From: Nocardia arizonensis
GTDB taxonomy: Bacteria > Actinomycetota > Actinomycetes > Mycobacteriales > Mycobacteriaceae
Direction of reading: 5' to 3'
Assembly (NCBI RefSeq): GCF_001310275.1
Contig: NZ_LGYZ01000081.1
Span: forward strand, 62,001-126,000
DNA: 64,000 nucleotides
The translations under genes and the position numbers were made by a program. Positions 41,849 through 50,778 of this stretch are shown piece by piece. The stretch's first letter is position 1; each line of letters starts with the position of its first letter. The notes beneath the pieces are model-generated. The model was not told the DNA's origin. It ran no database searches and saw only the letters and a program-made list of their open reading frames with translations.

Positions 41849-43399
41849 TCAGCCGAGATCGGCGGCGGACCGATGCGGCTCCAGCGTCTCGGCCCGCGGA
41901 CGATCCGGCTGCCGCGGCGGCTCGGACTGCGACCGTGCCCCCAGTCCCCGGTACGACGACGGCTTGACCGGTAGGAACCACTGGGCCAAACGGGTGCGCA
42001 GCGGAAGCCGGAACTTCATGTCACGCAGCATGTCATCGATATTGTGGATGGCGAACGGGGTGATGGCCGTGCCGTGGGCGTGGTGGCCGTCGGTGCCCAT
42101 CTGCATCCATCGCAGCCGCTCGTCGACCTCGGCCGCCATCTGCTCCGGCGGCGGCAACTCGATGCGCCCGCGCAGCATCGCCGCGGTCCAGTGTGCGCCG
42201 ACCTCCGCGCCGAGCGCGCTCAGGAACGACGAGTTGTAGCCCGCGAAACTCAGATTCGGCACCTCGACCGGGAGAATGTGCCGGTACAGGCGAAAATTGC
42301 CGTTCTCGTCGGTGAGCCTGCGTTGGATATAGGGGGTGAGGAAGGGCACGCGCTGGTGGAATCCGGTCGCACACAGCACGACATCGGCCTGCACCCGCTG
42401 CCCGTCGGACAGGTCGACCGCCGGTCCGGCCTTGGTGCTGAGCATGTCGACGATCGTGGTGTCGCGGTGCACGACGATCCGCCCATCGCGGACCTGCTCG
42501 TAGAAACCCTCGGTGGTCAGCGAGGCGCCGCTCTGCGCGATCTCCTCGAACCGGCCCTGGGGTACCAGACCGAGTTCGCGCAGCATCATCCGCTTGGTCG
42601 CCAGTTCACGCAATACGTCGAAGTTGCTGTCGCGGAAGGAGCGGCCCGCACCGTGCAGCAGTCGCTCGGCGCGCCCGAGGCGCTGGTAGCGGAAGTGCGC
42701 CTCGCCCGAACGGGTCAGGATGAGCCGTTCGTAATCCTGGCGCAGACCGGGTTTGCGCGGCATCTTCCAGTGCAGCCGCCGCGCCACCACCCTGGTGGAG
42801 GCGGCCACGTGACTGACGGCCTCGGCGACATCGCAGGCCGACTTGCCATAGCCGACGACGAGGACGGTCCGGCCGCGCACGGCCTCGAGATCGTGGAAGT
42901 TCGAGGTGTGCAGCAGTTGTCCGCCGCCCACCTGGTACAGGTCCGCGCCGCGGAAATCGGGAATCGCGGGATCGCTGAAGACGCCGTTGGCGACGATCAG
43001 GTGGTCGCACGAGGTCCGGTGCACCCCGGTGTGATCCCTGACCTCGAGCAGCCACCCGCTGTCGACCGGGTCGGCGGCCACCACCTCGGTGTCGAGCCGC
43101 AGGCTCTCGCGCAGACCGAAGTGCTCGACATACCCCTGGAGGTACGCCTGCATCTGCGCGCCGTCCGGCACGTCGGGATAGTCGTCGGGCATGGGAAGGT
43201 CCGAGAAGCGGTAGGTCCGCTTCGAATTCTGGGTCCGCAGACCCGGATAGCGCCGCGTGATACTCCATACGCCGCCGACATCGGGTGTCCTGTCGAACAC
43301 CTCGATCGGAAAACCTTCCCGGCTCAACACCTTCGCGGAGGCGAGGCCTGCAATGCCCGCACCTACGATCGCGATGCGGTTCCCGCTTGTCATGGGCAT
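41849..43399 (-). CDS. Flavin-containing (Baeyer-Villiger-like) monooxygenase
   Basis: The 516-residue flavoprotein has an N-terminal FAD-binding [13 protein letters not shown] and a second dinucleotide motif VVGYGKSACDVAEA for NADPH. Also visible are DLPMPDDYPDVPDG and C-terminal LCATGFHQRVPFL. It resembles FMO/phenylacetone-type monooxygenases that insert oxygen next to ketones or on heteroatoms. The substrate is unknown. It follows two P450 genes on the same strand (gap 81 bp to the nearer one), suggesting a small oxidative pathway. Confidence 0.85.
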   Translation of the reverse strand: MPMTSGNRIAIVGAGIAGLASAKVLSREGFPIEVFDRTPDVGGVWSITRRYPGLRTQNSKRTYRFSDLPMPDDYPDVPDGAQMQAYLQGYVEHFGLRESLRLDTEVVAADPVDSGWLLEVRDHTGVHRTSCDHLIVANGVFSDPAIPDFRGADLYQVGGGQLLHTSNFHDLEAVRGRTVLVVGYGKSACDVAEAVSHVAASTRVVARRLHWKMPRKPGLRQDYERLILTRSGEAHFRYQRLGRAERLLHGAGRSFRDSNFDVLRELATKRMMLRELGLVPQGRFEEIAQSGASLTTEGFYEQVRDGRIVVHRDTTIVDMLSTKAGPAVDLSDGQRVQADVVLCATGFHQRVPFLTPYIQRRLTDENGNFRLYRHILPVEVPNLSFAGYNSSFLSALGAEVGAHWTAAMLRGRIELPPPEQMAAEVDERLRWMQMGTDGHHAHGTAITPFAIHNIDDMLRDMKFRLPLRTRLAQWFLPVKPSSYRGLGARSQSEPPRQPDRPRAETLEPHRSAADLG

Positions 43400-43480
43400 C
43401 GAGATTACCCGCCCGCGCGGTGTCGCAAAGCCGGCGCACCGGATTTCGCCGGATCCGAGCCCGTCGTCCCCCGTGAACGC

Positions 43481-44797
43481 CTAGCGCGCACGCGGGGTGA
43501 CCACGACGCGCGCCCGCCGCGCCGGAACCGTCGTGATGTTGCGCACCCGCAAACGTTCGGGTGCGGCGTCGGCCGGAGTGAGAACATGCCTGGTCAGGAC
43601 TTCCCGCAGCACCTCGGTTGCTTCCATCAGCGAGAATCCGGCGCCGATGCACCGGCGCGCGCCGCCGCCGAAGGGCAGCCAGGTGTTCGGCTCGACCGAG
43701 CCGTCCAGGAAACGCCCAGGGCGGAAGACCTCGGCATCGGCGAAGTTGTCGCGATCGCGGTGCGCCAGCAGTATCGAGCAACTGACCGTGGTGCCCGCGG
43801 GCAGGCGCCACCCACCGACCGTGGTGTCCCTGGTGAGCCTGCGCACCGCGGCGGGGATCACCGTGCGCAGTCGCATGGCCTCCTTGACGACCGCTTCGAG
43901 CACGTCGTCGTCACCGTTCGCCGCGGCGCGCGCCGCCTCGTGCTGAGCTTGCGGGTCGACGGCAAGTTCGTACAGCGCCCAGGACAGCGCCGCCGCGGTG
44001 GTCTCGTGTCCGGCCAGCAGCAGGGTGATGAGCTGGTCGCGCAGTTCGGCGTCGCTCAACGGCTCCTCGCCGGATCCGGCGCCGACCTGGAGCATGCGCG
44101 AGAGCACATCGGTGCGGTCGGCCAGGTCGGGTGCGCGCCTGCGCGCGGCGATCTCGCGGTACAGCAGTTCGTCGATGGCGGTCAGATTGCGTCGGAAGCC
44201 CCGCCACGGCGGTATTCGCCGCACGCCCACGCGCAATCCGGCGTACTGCACCGGGGTGATGGTGACCACCCGATGCAGCCGCGGCGCCAGCTCGGCCCGG
44301 GTCCGCTCGTCGGTGACGCCGAATACCACGCGCATGATGACCTCGAGGGTCAGCGCGTTCATCCGGTCGAGGGCGGGCACGGTGGCACCGGGACGCCAGC
44401 GTTCGGCTTCGGCGGCCGCGATCGCGGAGACCAGCGTCCGGTAATCGCGCAGCGCCGTCCCGGTGAAGGCGGGCATGAGCAGTCGGCGCGCGCGGGCGTG
44501 CTCGGACTCGTCGGTGAGCAGCACCGAATGCGTTCCCATCAGGGGCCGCAGGATGTTGTTCGCCTCGCCCGCGTGCATGGTCCGCGGGTCGCCGGCGAAG
44601 ATCTCCTTGATGTGCTCGGGACGCGAGAACACCACGGCGCGATCGGAGAACGGCGGTATGCGAATGGAGAAGACCGCACCGTAGCGGCGGCGGAGCACCG
44701 GCAGCACTATCGCACGTCTACGCAGGTAGAGGACGGTTTGTAAGGCCGCGGGCAGCGGCGGCCCCGGCGGATAAGGACTTATCGTGTCGGCCGTCAT
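43481..44797 (-). CDS. Cytochrome P450
   Basis: The 438-residue P450 starts at an ATG with GGGAGAGG; upstream frame codons are ignored. Motifs: I-helix LLLAGHETTAAALSW, K-helix EAMRL, and haem-binding FGGGARRCIGAGFS with its Cys ligand. It begins PYPPGPPLP, like soluble actinobacterial P450s of the CYP51/CYP139-like group. It needs ferredoxin partners, none nearby. The start lies 16 bases after the preceding P450 stop, so both are co-transcribed. Confidence 0.9.
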   Translation of the reverse strand: MTADTISPYPPGPPLPAALQTVLYLRRRAIVLPVLRRRYGAVFSIRIPPFSDRAVVFSRPEHIKEIFAGDPRTMHAGEANNILRPLMGTHSVLLTDESEHARARRLLMPAFTGTALRDYRTLVSAIAAAEAERWRPGATVPALDRMNALTLEVIMRVVFGVTDERTRAELAPRLHRVVTITPVQYAGLRVGVRRIPPWRGFRRNLTAIDELLYREIAARRRAPDLADRTDVLSRMLQVGAGSGEEPLSDAELRDQLITLLLAGHETTAAALSWALYELAVDPQAQHEAARAAANGDDDVLEAVVKEAMRLRTVIPAAVRRLTRDTTVGGWRLPAGTTVSCSILLAHRDRDNFADAEVFRPGRFLDGSVEPNTWLPFGGGARRCIGAGFSLMEATEVLREVLTRHVLTPADAAPERLRVRNITTVPARRARVVVTPRAR

Positions 44798-44813
44798 CGC
44801 CTCTCCCGGATGT

Positions 44814-46055
44814 TCACGCCCCGGCATCAGTGTGCGCGGCGACCGCGATGAGGTCCACCGGCAGGTCGCGCACACCGCGGAACAATACGCTCTCACGCCA
44901 GTGGATATCGTCGGCCCGCACCGCCAAACGCAGGTCGGGGAATCGCCGGACCAGCGCGGTCAGGGCGATTCGGGCTTCGAGGCGGGCCAATCCCGCACCG
45001 AGACAGAAGTGGATGCCGTGCCCGAAGGCGATGTGACCGCCCGCGTCACGGGCCGGATCGAAATCGCTCGCGCCCGCGAAACGCCGCTCGTCGTGATCGG
45101 CCGACCCCAGCGCGACCAGAACCAGCTCGCCCGCGGGGATCTCCACACCGTCCACCCTGATCGGCTCGGTGGTGTAGCGCATGGTGGCCATGTTCACCGG
45201 GCCGTCGTAGCGCAGCATCTCCTCCACCAGTGCGGGCGCCCCCTCCGGCCGAGCGGCCAGCGCCCGGTACCGCGAAGGCTCCGACAGGAGTGTGAGCACG
45301 GTATTGCCGATCAGGTTGACCGTGGTCTCGTGACCTGCCACCAGGATGACGAAGGCCATCGACAGCACCTCGTCATCGGTGAGTCCGTCCTCGTCGCCCG
45401 AGGTGGCCAGCAGATCCGACAGCAGATCCGCGCCGAGCCCTTCGGCCCGGCGCGTGGCGATCAGCGCCTCGAAATAGTCGACTATGGCGTCGGTGGTGCG
45501 GCGCATCTCGGCCGCGTCGGACATGGCGGTGTCGGAGACGACCGACGACCACTCGCGAAACATTTCACGATCGGCGAGCGGAACGGCGAGCATTTCGCAG
45601 ATGACGGTGATGGGCAGCGGAAATGCGAATTCGGCCATCAGATCCACCGGACCCGCACCGCTTTCGGACATCCGATCGAGCAGCGATTCGGCGATAGCCT
45701 CGACGCGGGGCGTCAACGCCTCGACGCGGGCCGGGGCGAAGGCCGGGGTCACCACCCGCCGCAGCCGCGAATGCCGCGGCGGGTCGGTATTGAGCAGATG
45801 GTGGGACAGCCGCGAATTGACCGCGGTGATTCCGCTCTGCCCGCCGCCGTCGGCGCGCGCCCGCCTACCCGTGTCGGTATGCGGATCCTTGCGGACCGTG
45901 GGGTCGCGCAGGACTTGGCGAGCCGCCTCGTAGCTCACCACCAGCCAGGCGCGCACGCCGGTGCGGAATTCGATCGGATGCACCGCGGCGTCGGCCCGCA
46001 GCGCGGCGTAGTAGTCATACGGCGCACGGAAGAAATCCGGCGGCAGACGTTTCAT
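44814..46055 (-). CDS. Cytochrome P450 (CYP107-like)
   Basis: The 413-residue soluble P450 has I-helix VAGHETTVNLIGN, EEMLRYDGPV with an E-x-x-R motif, and the haem loop FGHGIHFCLGAGLAR. It resembles the CYP105/CYP107-type class that hydroxylates polyketides, steroids or xenobiotics. First gene of the P450-P450-monooxygenase operon. The promoter lies in a 213-bp region shared with the divergent MFS exporter. Confidence 0.9.
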   Translation of the reverse strand: MKRLPPDFFRAPYDYYAALRADAAVHPIEFRTGVRAWLVVSYEAARQVLRDPTVRKDPHTDTGRRARADGGGQSGITAVNSRLSHHLLNTDPPRHSRLRRVVTPAFAPARVEALTPRVEAIAESLLDRMSESGAGPVDLMAEFAFPLPITVICEMLAVPLADREMFREWSSVVSDTAMSDAAEMRRTTDAIVDYFEALIATRRAEGLGADLLSDLLATSGDEDGLTDDEVLSMAFVILVAGHETTVNLIGNTVLTLLSEPSRYRALAARPEGAPALVEEMLRYDGPVNMATMRYTTEPIRVDGVEIPAGELVLVALGSADHDERRFAGASDFDPARDAGGHIAFGHGIHFCLGAGLARLEARIALTALVRRFPDLRLAVRADDIHWRESVLFRGVRDLPVDLIAVAAHTDAGA

Positions 46056-46256
46056 CTCGACGAGCCTTCCCGAGTCACGACCGAGCCCCCCGCACGATCT
46101 CCATCACGTGCTCCCCGCTGCGGAATCCGCGCCGTGCGCCGTCGACATCGCCGCGGGGGGTGAAACCGCCGGATCGAAAACCGTTGTGCCCTCGGTCGAT
46201 CCGGCCACATCGATACTGGCACGGTTCCCCCGATTCGGCCACAACCCGTACCCGGC

Positions 46257-46262
46257 TACTCT
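46257..46262 (+). promoter_or_regulatory. Leaderless-type -10 box of the MFS gene
   Basis: TACTCT fits TANNNT and ends six bases before the ATG at 46269. The start codon would be the first transcribed codon or nearly so. Confidence 0.45.
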
Positions 46263-46268
46263 CCTTGG

Positions 46269-47495
46269 ATGCGTGTGACAGTCCCCGACCTGCGGCGAGC
46301 CCGGATCGCGGACTCGCTCGCCTTCGGGATGCAGGGCTTCTTCTTCGCCGTGATCCTCAGCCACCTGCCCCAGCAGCAGGAGAAGTTCGGGCTCTCCGAC
46401 GGCACCATCGCCGCGGGCATCCTGCTCGCCTCGGTGCTGGCGGGCGGGGGCAGCGTCCTCGCCGAGCGGATCGCGTTGCGCCGCTCCAGCCGCACGACCC
46501 TGCGCCTCGGACTGCTGCTCGTCACGGTGACCGGCTGCGCGGTCGCCTTCGCCCCCGATACCGCGGTGCTGCTGGTGAGCCTCGGCTGCTACGGCGTGGC
46601 ACTCGGCATGGTCGACGCGAGCGCGAACATGCAGGCGGTGTTCATCCAGCACGGGTACGGCACGTTCATCCTGGCGTCGTTCTACGCGGCGTGGAGCGCG
46701 GGGTCGATCGGCGGTGCGCTGTACGTGGCGGGGACCGAATCGCTGGATATCGGGTTGCGGCCCTCGCTGCTCGGCGCGGCGGGGCTGGTGCTCGCGGTCG
46801 GCCTCGCGCTGGGGCCGTGGCTGTTGGATCGCGGCGCGGCCGAAGCCGCTCCCGCGGAGTCACCGGATGGCGGATCGTCGGCGTCCACACCTGTCGGAAC
46901 CCGGTTGTTCCTTGCCCTCGGCATGGCCATCGCGCTGGTCTTCGCCGTCGACGTCTCCGTCGGCAGCTGGTCGGCGCTGTACCTGACCGACGAACTGCGC
47001 GCGAGTCCGGCCATCGGGGCGCTCGCCCTCGCGGCGTATCAGGGCTCGGCGCTGCTCGCGCGGCTCGTCGGCGACCGGTGGGTGCGCCGATTCGGACCGC
47101 GGTCGGTGGTGCGCGCCGTGGCGGTGGTCGGCGCGGCGGGGATGGCGCTGGTGGTGTGCGCGCCGGCGCCCGGCTTCGCACTGGCGGGCTTTCTCGTCAC
47201 CGGACTCGGCATCGGCGTGATCGCCCCGCTGTGCTTCAGCGAGGCGGGCGAGGCGACCGGCGGACCCGCGCTCGACGCCCTCATCGCCCGGCTCAACCTG
47301 TTCAACTATGCGGGCACGCTGGTGGCGGGCGTGGTGGTCGGCGGTATCACCACCGCGCTCACCTACCGCGTCGGATTCGTCGTTCCCCTGGTCTGCGCCG
47401 CGGCGCTGGTCGCGCTGGCGGGCGCCTTCCACCGCCGCCCCGCGGTCGGGACATCACCCGATTCTCCGCCCGACCGTGCTGTACTGGACATATGA
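46269..47495 (+). CDS. MFS transporter
   Basis: The 408-residue integral membrane protein has about 12 hydrophobic helices (for example FFFAVILSHLP, LLLVTVTGCAVAFA, ALVFAVDVSVGSWSALYL, LAGFLVTGLGIGVIAPLCF). It contains RRSSRTTLRLG between helices two and three, as in major-facilitator exporters. It is not one of the well-known families by sequence. Divergent from a P450 operon, it may export or import that pathway's compound. Its stop overlaps the GNAT gene start. Confidence 0.82.
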   Translation: MRVTVPDLRRARIADSLAFGMQGFFFAVILSHLPQQQEKFGLSDGTIAAGILLASVLAGGGSVLAERIALRRSSRTTLRLGLLLVTVTGCAVAFAPDTAVLLVSLGCYGVALGMVDASANMQAVFIQHGYGTFILASFYAAWSAGSIGGALYVAGTESLDIGLRPSLLGAAGLVLAVGLALGPWLLDRGAAEAAPAESPDGGSSASTPVGTRLFLALGMAIALVFAVDVSVGSWSALYLTDELRASPAIGALALAAYQGSALLARLVGDRWVRRFGPRSVVRAVAVVGAAGMALVVCAPAPGFALAGFLVTGLGIGVIAPLCFSEAGEATGGPALDALIARLNLFNYAGTLVAGVVVGGITTALTYRVGFVVPLVCAAALVALAGAFHRRPAVGTSPDSPPDRAVLDI

Positions 47496-48031
47496 GCGAC
47501 ATCCCGGTAACCGTCGACCGGGCCGGACTGTGGGACGCCGAGGCACTCAGCGACGTTGCCGCCGCGACCTTCCCGCTGGCCTGTCCCCCCGGCGCGACCC
47601 CCGAAGACATCGACATCTTCATCACCGAGGCGCTCTCGGGTGAAAGGTTCGGCGAATACCTCACCGACCCCACCCGCACCGTGCTCAAGGCCGTCGCGGA
47701 CGGCGACATCGTCGGATACGCCATGCTGCACGCGGGCGCACCCGTCGATCCCGGGGTCGCCGCGGCGGTGAACCTGAGTCCGGTGGTCGAGATCTCCAAG
47801 ATGTACGTGCTGCCCGGACACCACGGCAGCGGCGTATCGACCGCGCTCATGCATGCCGTGCTCGACCGCGCCCGCGCGGACGGCGCGGCCGGGGTCTGGC
47901 TCGGGGTCAACCAGGACAACGTTCGCGCCCAACGCTTCTACGCCCGATACGGATTCCGGCGGGTGGGCACCAGGACCTTCCACGTGGGCAGCCAAGTGCA
48001 CGACGACTACGTCATGCGCCTGGTCTTCTGA
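47492..48031 (+). CDS. GNAT acetyltransferase
   Basis: The 179-residue N-acyltransferase has the acetyl-CoA pyrophosphate loop in LPGHHGSGVSTALM and the terminal NVRAQRFYARYGFRRVG segment. It is close in position to the GNAT gene that precedes the zapE-like gene in M. tuberculosis. Coupled to the MFS gene by ATGA, and its 3' end overlaps the convergent hydrolase gene by 25 bases. Substrate unknown. Confidence 0.85.
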   Translation: MSDIPVTVDRAGLWDAEALSDVAAATFPLACPPGATPEDIDIFITEALSGERFGEYLTDPTRTVLKAVADGDIVGYAMLHAGAPVDPGVAAAVNLSPVVEISKMYVLPGHHGSGVSTALMHAVLDRARADGAAGVWLGVNQDNVRAQRFYARYGFRRVGTRTFHVGSQVHDDYVMRLVF

Positions 48032-48804
48032 ACCGTCCTGTTCCGGCCGTCCTTTTTCACGAAATCGACAAGGGCCGAGGCGAATTCAGGATCGATGACG
48101 GCCATCATGTGATCGCCGGAGACCACCGTGCAGCGCCCGTCGGGCAGCGCCGCGGCGAGGCGTTCGGGTTCGATCGCCAGCGGATCGGCGTCACCGGCCA
48201 GCACCAGGGTCGGCACGGTGATATCGGCCAGCGTGCTGACAGGGCGTTCGTCCAGGGCGGCGGCCACCGCGCGGATCGCGGTGCGATCGGCGCCGACCGC
48301 GTCGGCCAGCAGGCGGAACGCCGCGGCCAGCGGCGGTACCTCACCCGGTTCGTCGCGCATCGCCTCGATCAGCGACTCGAGTTCGATGGCACGGCGATCG
48401 ATACCGCCGCAGTCGATCACGCCCGAACCGATACCGCCCACGACCAGCCGCCGCACCCGATCGTCGGCTGCGGCCACCAGCAGCGAGATCACCCCGCCCA
48501 TCGAATAGCCGACCTGCACGACCTCTTCCAGACCCAGTTCGTCGTAGAGTGCCCGGACGTCCTCGGCCATGGCCGCCCACGAGTACCGACCGGGATCGTG
48601 CGGTTTGTCCGACCGTCCGTGTCCGCGCGCGTCCAGGGACACCACCGTGCGGCCCGCCCGCTGGAGCGCGCCGACCACCCCGACGCTCATCCAGTTGGAA
48701 TTGGTGTCGCCGACGACCCCGTGCTGCAACACGACGGGTGTGCCCTCGCCCTCCCACACGCGGTAGTTGAGTTCGAGCCCGTCCCAGGTGGTGAACTTCG
48801 TCAT
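48007..48804 (-). CDS. Alpha/beta hydrolase
   Basis: The 265-residue hydrolase has oxyanion LQHGVVGD, SLDARGHGRS, nucleophile elbow VGYSMGG (Ser near 101), acid AGDADPLA and His in SGDHMMAV. Typical single-domain esterase/epoxide-hydrolase-like size. Substrate not evident. It overlaps the convergent GNAT gene by 25 bases at the 3' ends. Confidence 0.82.
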   Translation of the reverse strand: MTKFTTWDGLELNYRVWEGEGTPVVLQHGVVGDTNSNWMSVGVVGALQRAGRTVVSLDARGHGRSDKPHDPGRYSWAAMAEDVRALYDELGLEEVVQVGYSMGGVISLLVAAADDRVRRLVVGGIGSGVIDCGGIDRRAIELESLIEAMRDEPGEVPPLAAAFRLLADAVGADRTAIRAVAAALDERPVSTLADITVPTLVLAGDADPLAIEPERLAAALPDGRCTVVSGDHMMAVIDPEFASALVDFVKKDGRNRTVQKTRRMT

Positions 48805-48858
48805 GGCCGAATCCTAGGTGGTGGCCGTCGTGCTGGGTCTCGGACCGCAGGGCCGCGG

Positions 48859-49878
48859 TCAGGCGGTGGCCGCTTCGAAACGCGAGAGCGCCAGCAGCCG
48901 CGAGGTGGCGCGCAGATACTTCTTGCGGTATCCGCCCTCGAGCATTTCGTGGGAGAAGATCTCGTCCAACTTGGCGCCGGAGACGGTGACCGGCACGCCC
49001 GCGTCGTAGAGCCGGTCTGCCAGCACCACGATGCGCAGGGCGACGGCCTGGTCGGTGACCGCGTGCACCCCGCGCACGTACACCGCCGTGACGCCCGCGA
49101 TCAGCGCGCCGTACTTGGACGGGTGCAGGGTGCTCAGGTGCGCGAGCAGCGGATCGAAATCGTCGAGGGTGGAACCCGGTGTGGCCGCGGCCCGTTCGGC
49201 CAGCGCCGTCGGATCGCCCGGGGCGGGAGCGGGCGGTAGATCGCGATGCCGGTAGTCGGGACCGTCGACGCGCACCGCCTCGAAGATCGAGCCGAGCTTC
49301 TTGATCTCGCGCAGGAAGTCCTGTGCGGCGAAACGGCCCTCGCCGAGTTGGCCGGGCAGGGTGTTGGAGGTGGCGGCGATCGAGACGCCGCGGCCGGACA
49401 GTTCGGTCAGCAGCCGCGACACGAGCATGGTGTCGCCGGGATCGTCGAGTTCGAATTCGTCGATGCACAGCACGCTGTTGCGGGCGAGACGCTCGACGGC
49501 GTTGGTGAAGCCGAGCGCGCCGACGAGATTGGTGAGTTCGCCGAAGGTGCCGAAGGATTTGGGCGCGGGCGCGTCGTGGAAGATCGAGGCGAGCAGGTGG
49601 GTCTTGCCGACGCCGAAGCCGCCGTCCAGGTAGAGCCCGGCGCCGGTGACCTGCCTGCGCCTGGCGAACAGCCCCTTCTTGTTGGCCGCGCGGTGGATCT
49701 CGCCGACCTGGCGCGCGAAGTTCTCGGCCTCGCCCACCGCCGCGGCCTGCGTGGGTTCCGCCGGGTCGGGGATGTAGGAGCCGAAACTGACTTCGTCGAA
49801 CATCGGGGGCGGCACCATCTGGGCGACGAGTTGATCCGCCGGAACCTCGGGGTGGCGATCGACGAGACGTTCTTGCAT
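48859..49878 (-). CDS. zapE: ZapE/AFG1-like ATPase
   Basis: The 339-residue P-loop ATPase has Walker A GGFGVGKTH near 85-93, Walker B NSVLCIDEFELDD, sensor AATSNTLP and a C-terminal region ending LRATSRLLALSRF. It belongs to the AFG1/ZapE family, which modulates FtsZ rings in E. coli and acts in mitochondrial protein quality control; in actinobacteria the role is less clear. Divergent from the RibD-like gene with only 35 bp between starts, as in mycobacteria. Confidence 0.88.
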   Translation of the reverse strand: MQERLVDRHPEVPADQLVAQMVPPPMFDEVSFGSYIPDPAEPTQAAAVGEAENFARQVGEIHRAANKKGLFARRRQVTGAGLYLDGGFGVGKTHLLASIFHDAPAPKSFGTFGELTNLVGALGFTNAVERLARNSVLCIDEFELDDPGDTMLVSRLLTELSGRGVSIAATSNTLPGQLGEGRFAAQDFLREIKKLGSIFEAVRVDGPDYRHRDLPPAPAPGDPTALAERAAATPGSTLDDFDPLLAHLSTLHPSKYGALIAGVTAVYVRGVHAVTDQAVALRIVVLADRLYDAGVPVTVSGAKLDEIFSHEMLEGGYRKKYLRATSRLLALSRFEAATA

Positions 49879-49913
49879 GGACGAAGCCTAATTACGTGGT
49901 GTGATATTGGTTC

Positions 49914-50675
49914 ATGCGGCGTATCCACAATGCGATCCAGCTCACAGAGTCGGACCCCGACGACCTCGCGGAGCTGTACGCCTACCCCTCTTCGCTCGAT
50001 CTGCCCTGGGTGCGTGCGAATTTCGTTTCCAGCATCGACGGCGCCGCGACCAGCGCCGATCTGTCCGCCGGCCTCGGCACCGACGCCGACCGCACGGTGT
50101 TCACGATGCTGCGCGACCTCGCGGACGTGATCCTGGTCGGTGCGGGCACGGTGCGCGCCGAGAACTACGGCGGCGCGCGCACCGACGCGGTGCGCCGCCG
50201 CGTACTGCGCGAGCGGGGCGCGGGCGGCAGCGCCGAGGGCTATCCGCCGCCCATCGCGGTGGTGACCGCGAACGCGGCACTCGACCCGACCAGCCGACTG
50301 TTCCACGACACCGCCGTCGCGCCGCTGATCATCACCACCGCGAGCGCCCCCGCGCGGAACACCGCCGCGCTGGCCGCGGCGGGTGCGCAGATCGTCGAGG
50401 CGGGCGCGGTCGCGGTGACGCCGAAGGGGTTGCTCGGCGCCCTCGCCGACCGTGGCCTGTTCCGCGTGCTGTGCGAGGGCGGCCCGCACCTGTTCGGCCA
50501 ACTGCTGGAAGCCGACGCGATCGATGAACTGTGCCTGACCATCGCACCGGTGCTGGTCGGCGGTTCGGCGGGCCGAATCGCGCTGTCGGCCCACGAGTTC
50601 CATCGGCGGATGGAGCGCCGCCACGTCCTGCTCGACGCGGACGGGACCATGCTGACCCGGTGGACCAGGCGCTGA
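49914..50675 (+). CDS. RibD C-terminal-like pyrimidine/dihydrofolate reductase family protein
   Basis: The 253-residue protein has NADPH-binding features of the RibD_C fold: VRANFVSSIDGAAT near 33-46, VILVGAGTVRAENYG, and LCEGGPHLFGQLL. Mycobacterial homologues at the same chromosomal position are annotated RibD-like and can affect antifolate susceptibility. It probably reduces a pteridine or pyrimidine, but no riboflavin genes are near. A GATATT box ends five bases before the ATG, suggesting a leaderless start. Confidence 0.82.
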   Translation: MRRIHNAIQLTESDPDDLAELYAYPSSLDLPWVRANFVSSIDGAATSADLSAGLGTDADRTVFTMLRDLADVILVGAGTVRAENYGGARTDAVRRRVLRERGAGGSAEGYPPPIAVVTANAALDPTSRLFHDTAVAPLIITTASAPARNTAALAAAGAQIVEAGAVAVTPKGLLGALADRGLFRVLCEGGPHLFGQLLEADAIDELCLTIAPVLVGGSAGRIALSAHEFHRRMERRHVLLDADGTMLTRWTRR

Positions 50676-50778
50676 TCCGCCGATATCGGCGCACGTCGCG
50701 CGCGCCCCGCGCCCATGGCCCGACGCACCCGACGCCCGCCGTGTGAAACCGCCGCGCGAACCTGGCAGGCTGTAACGC

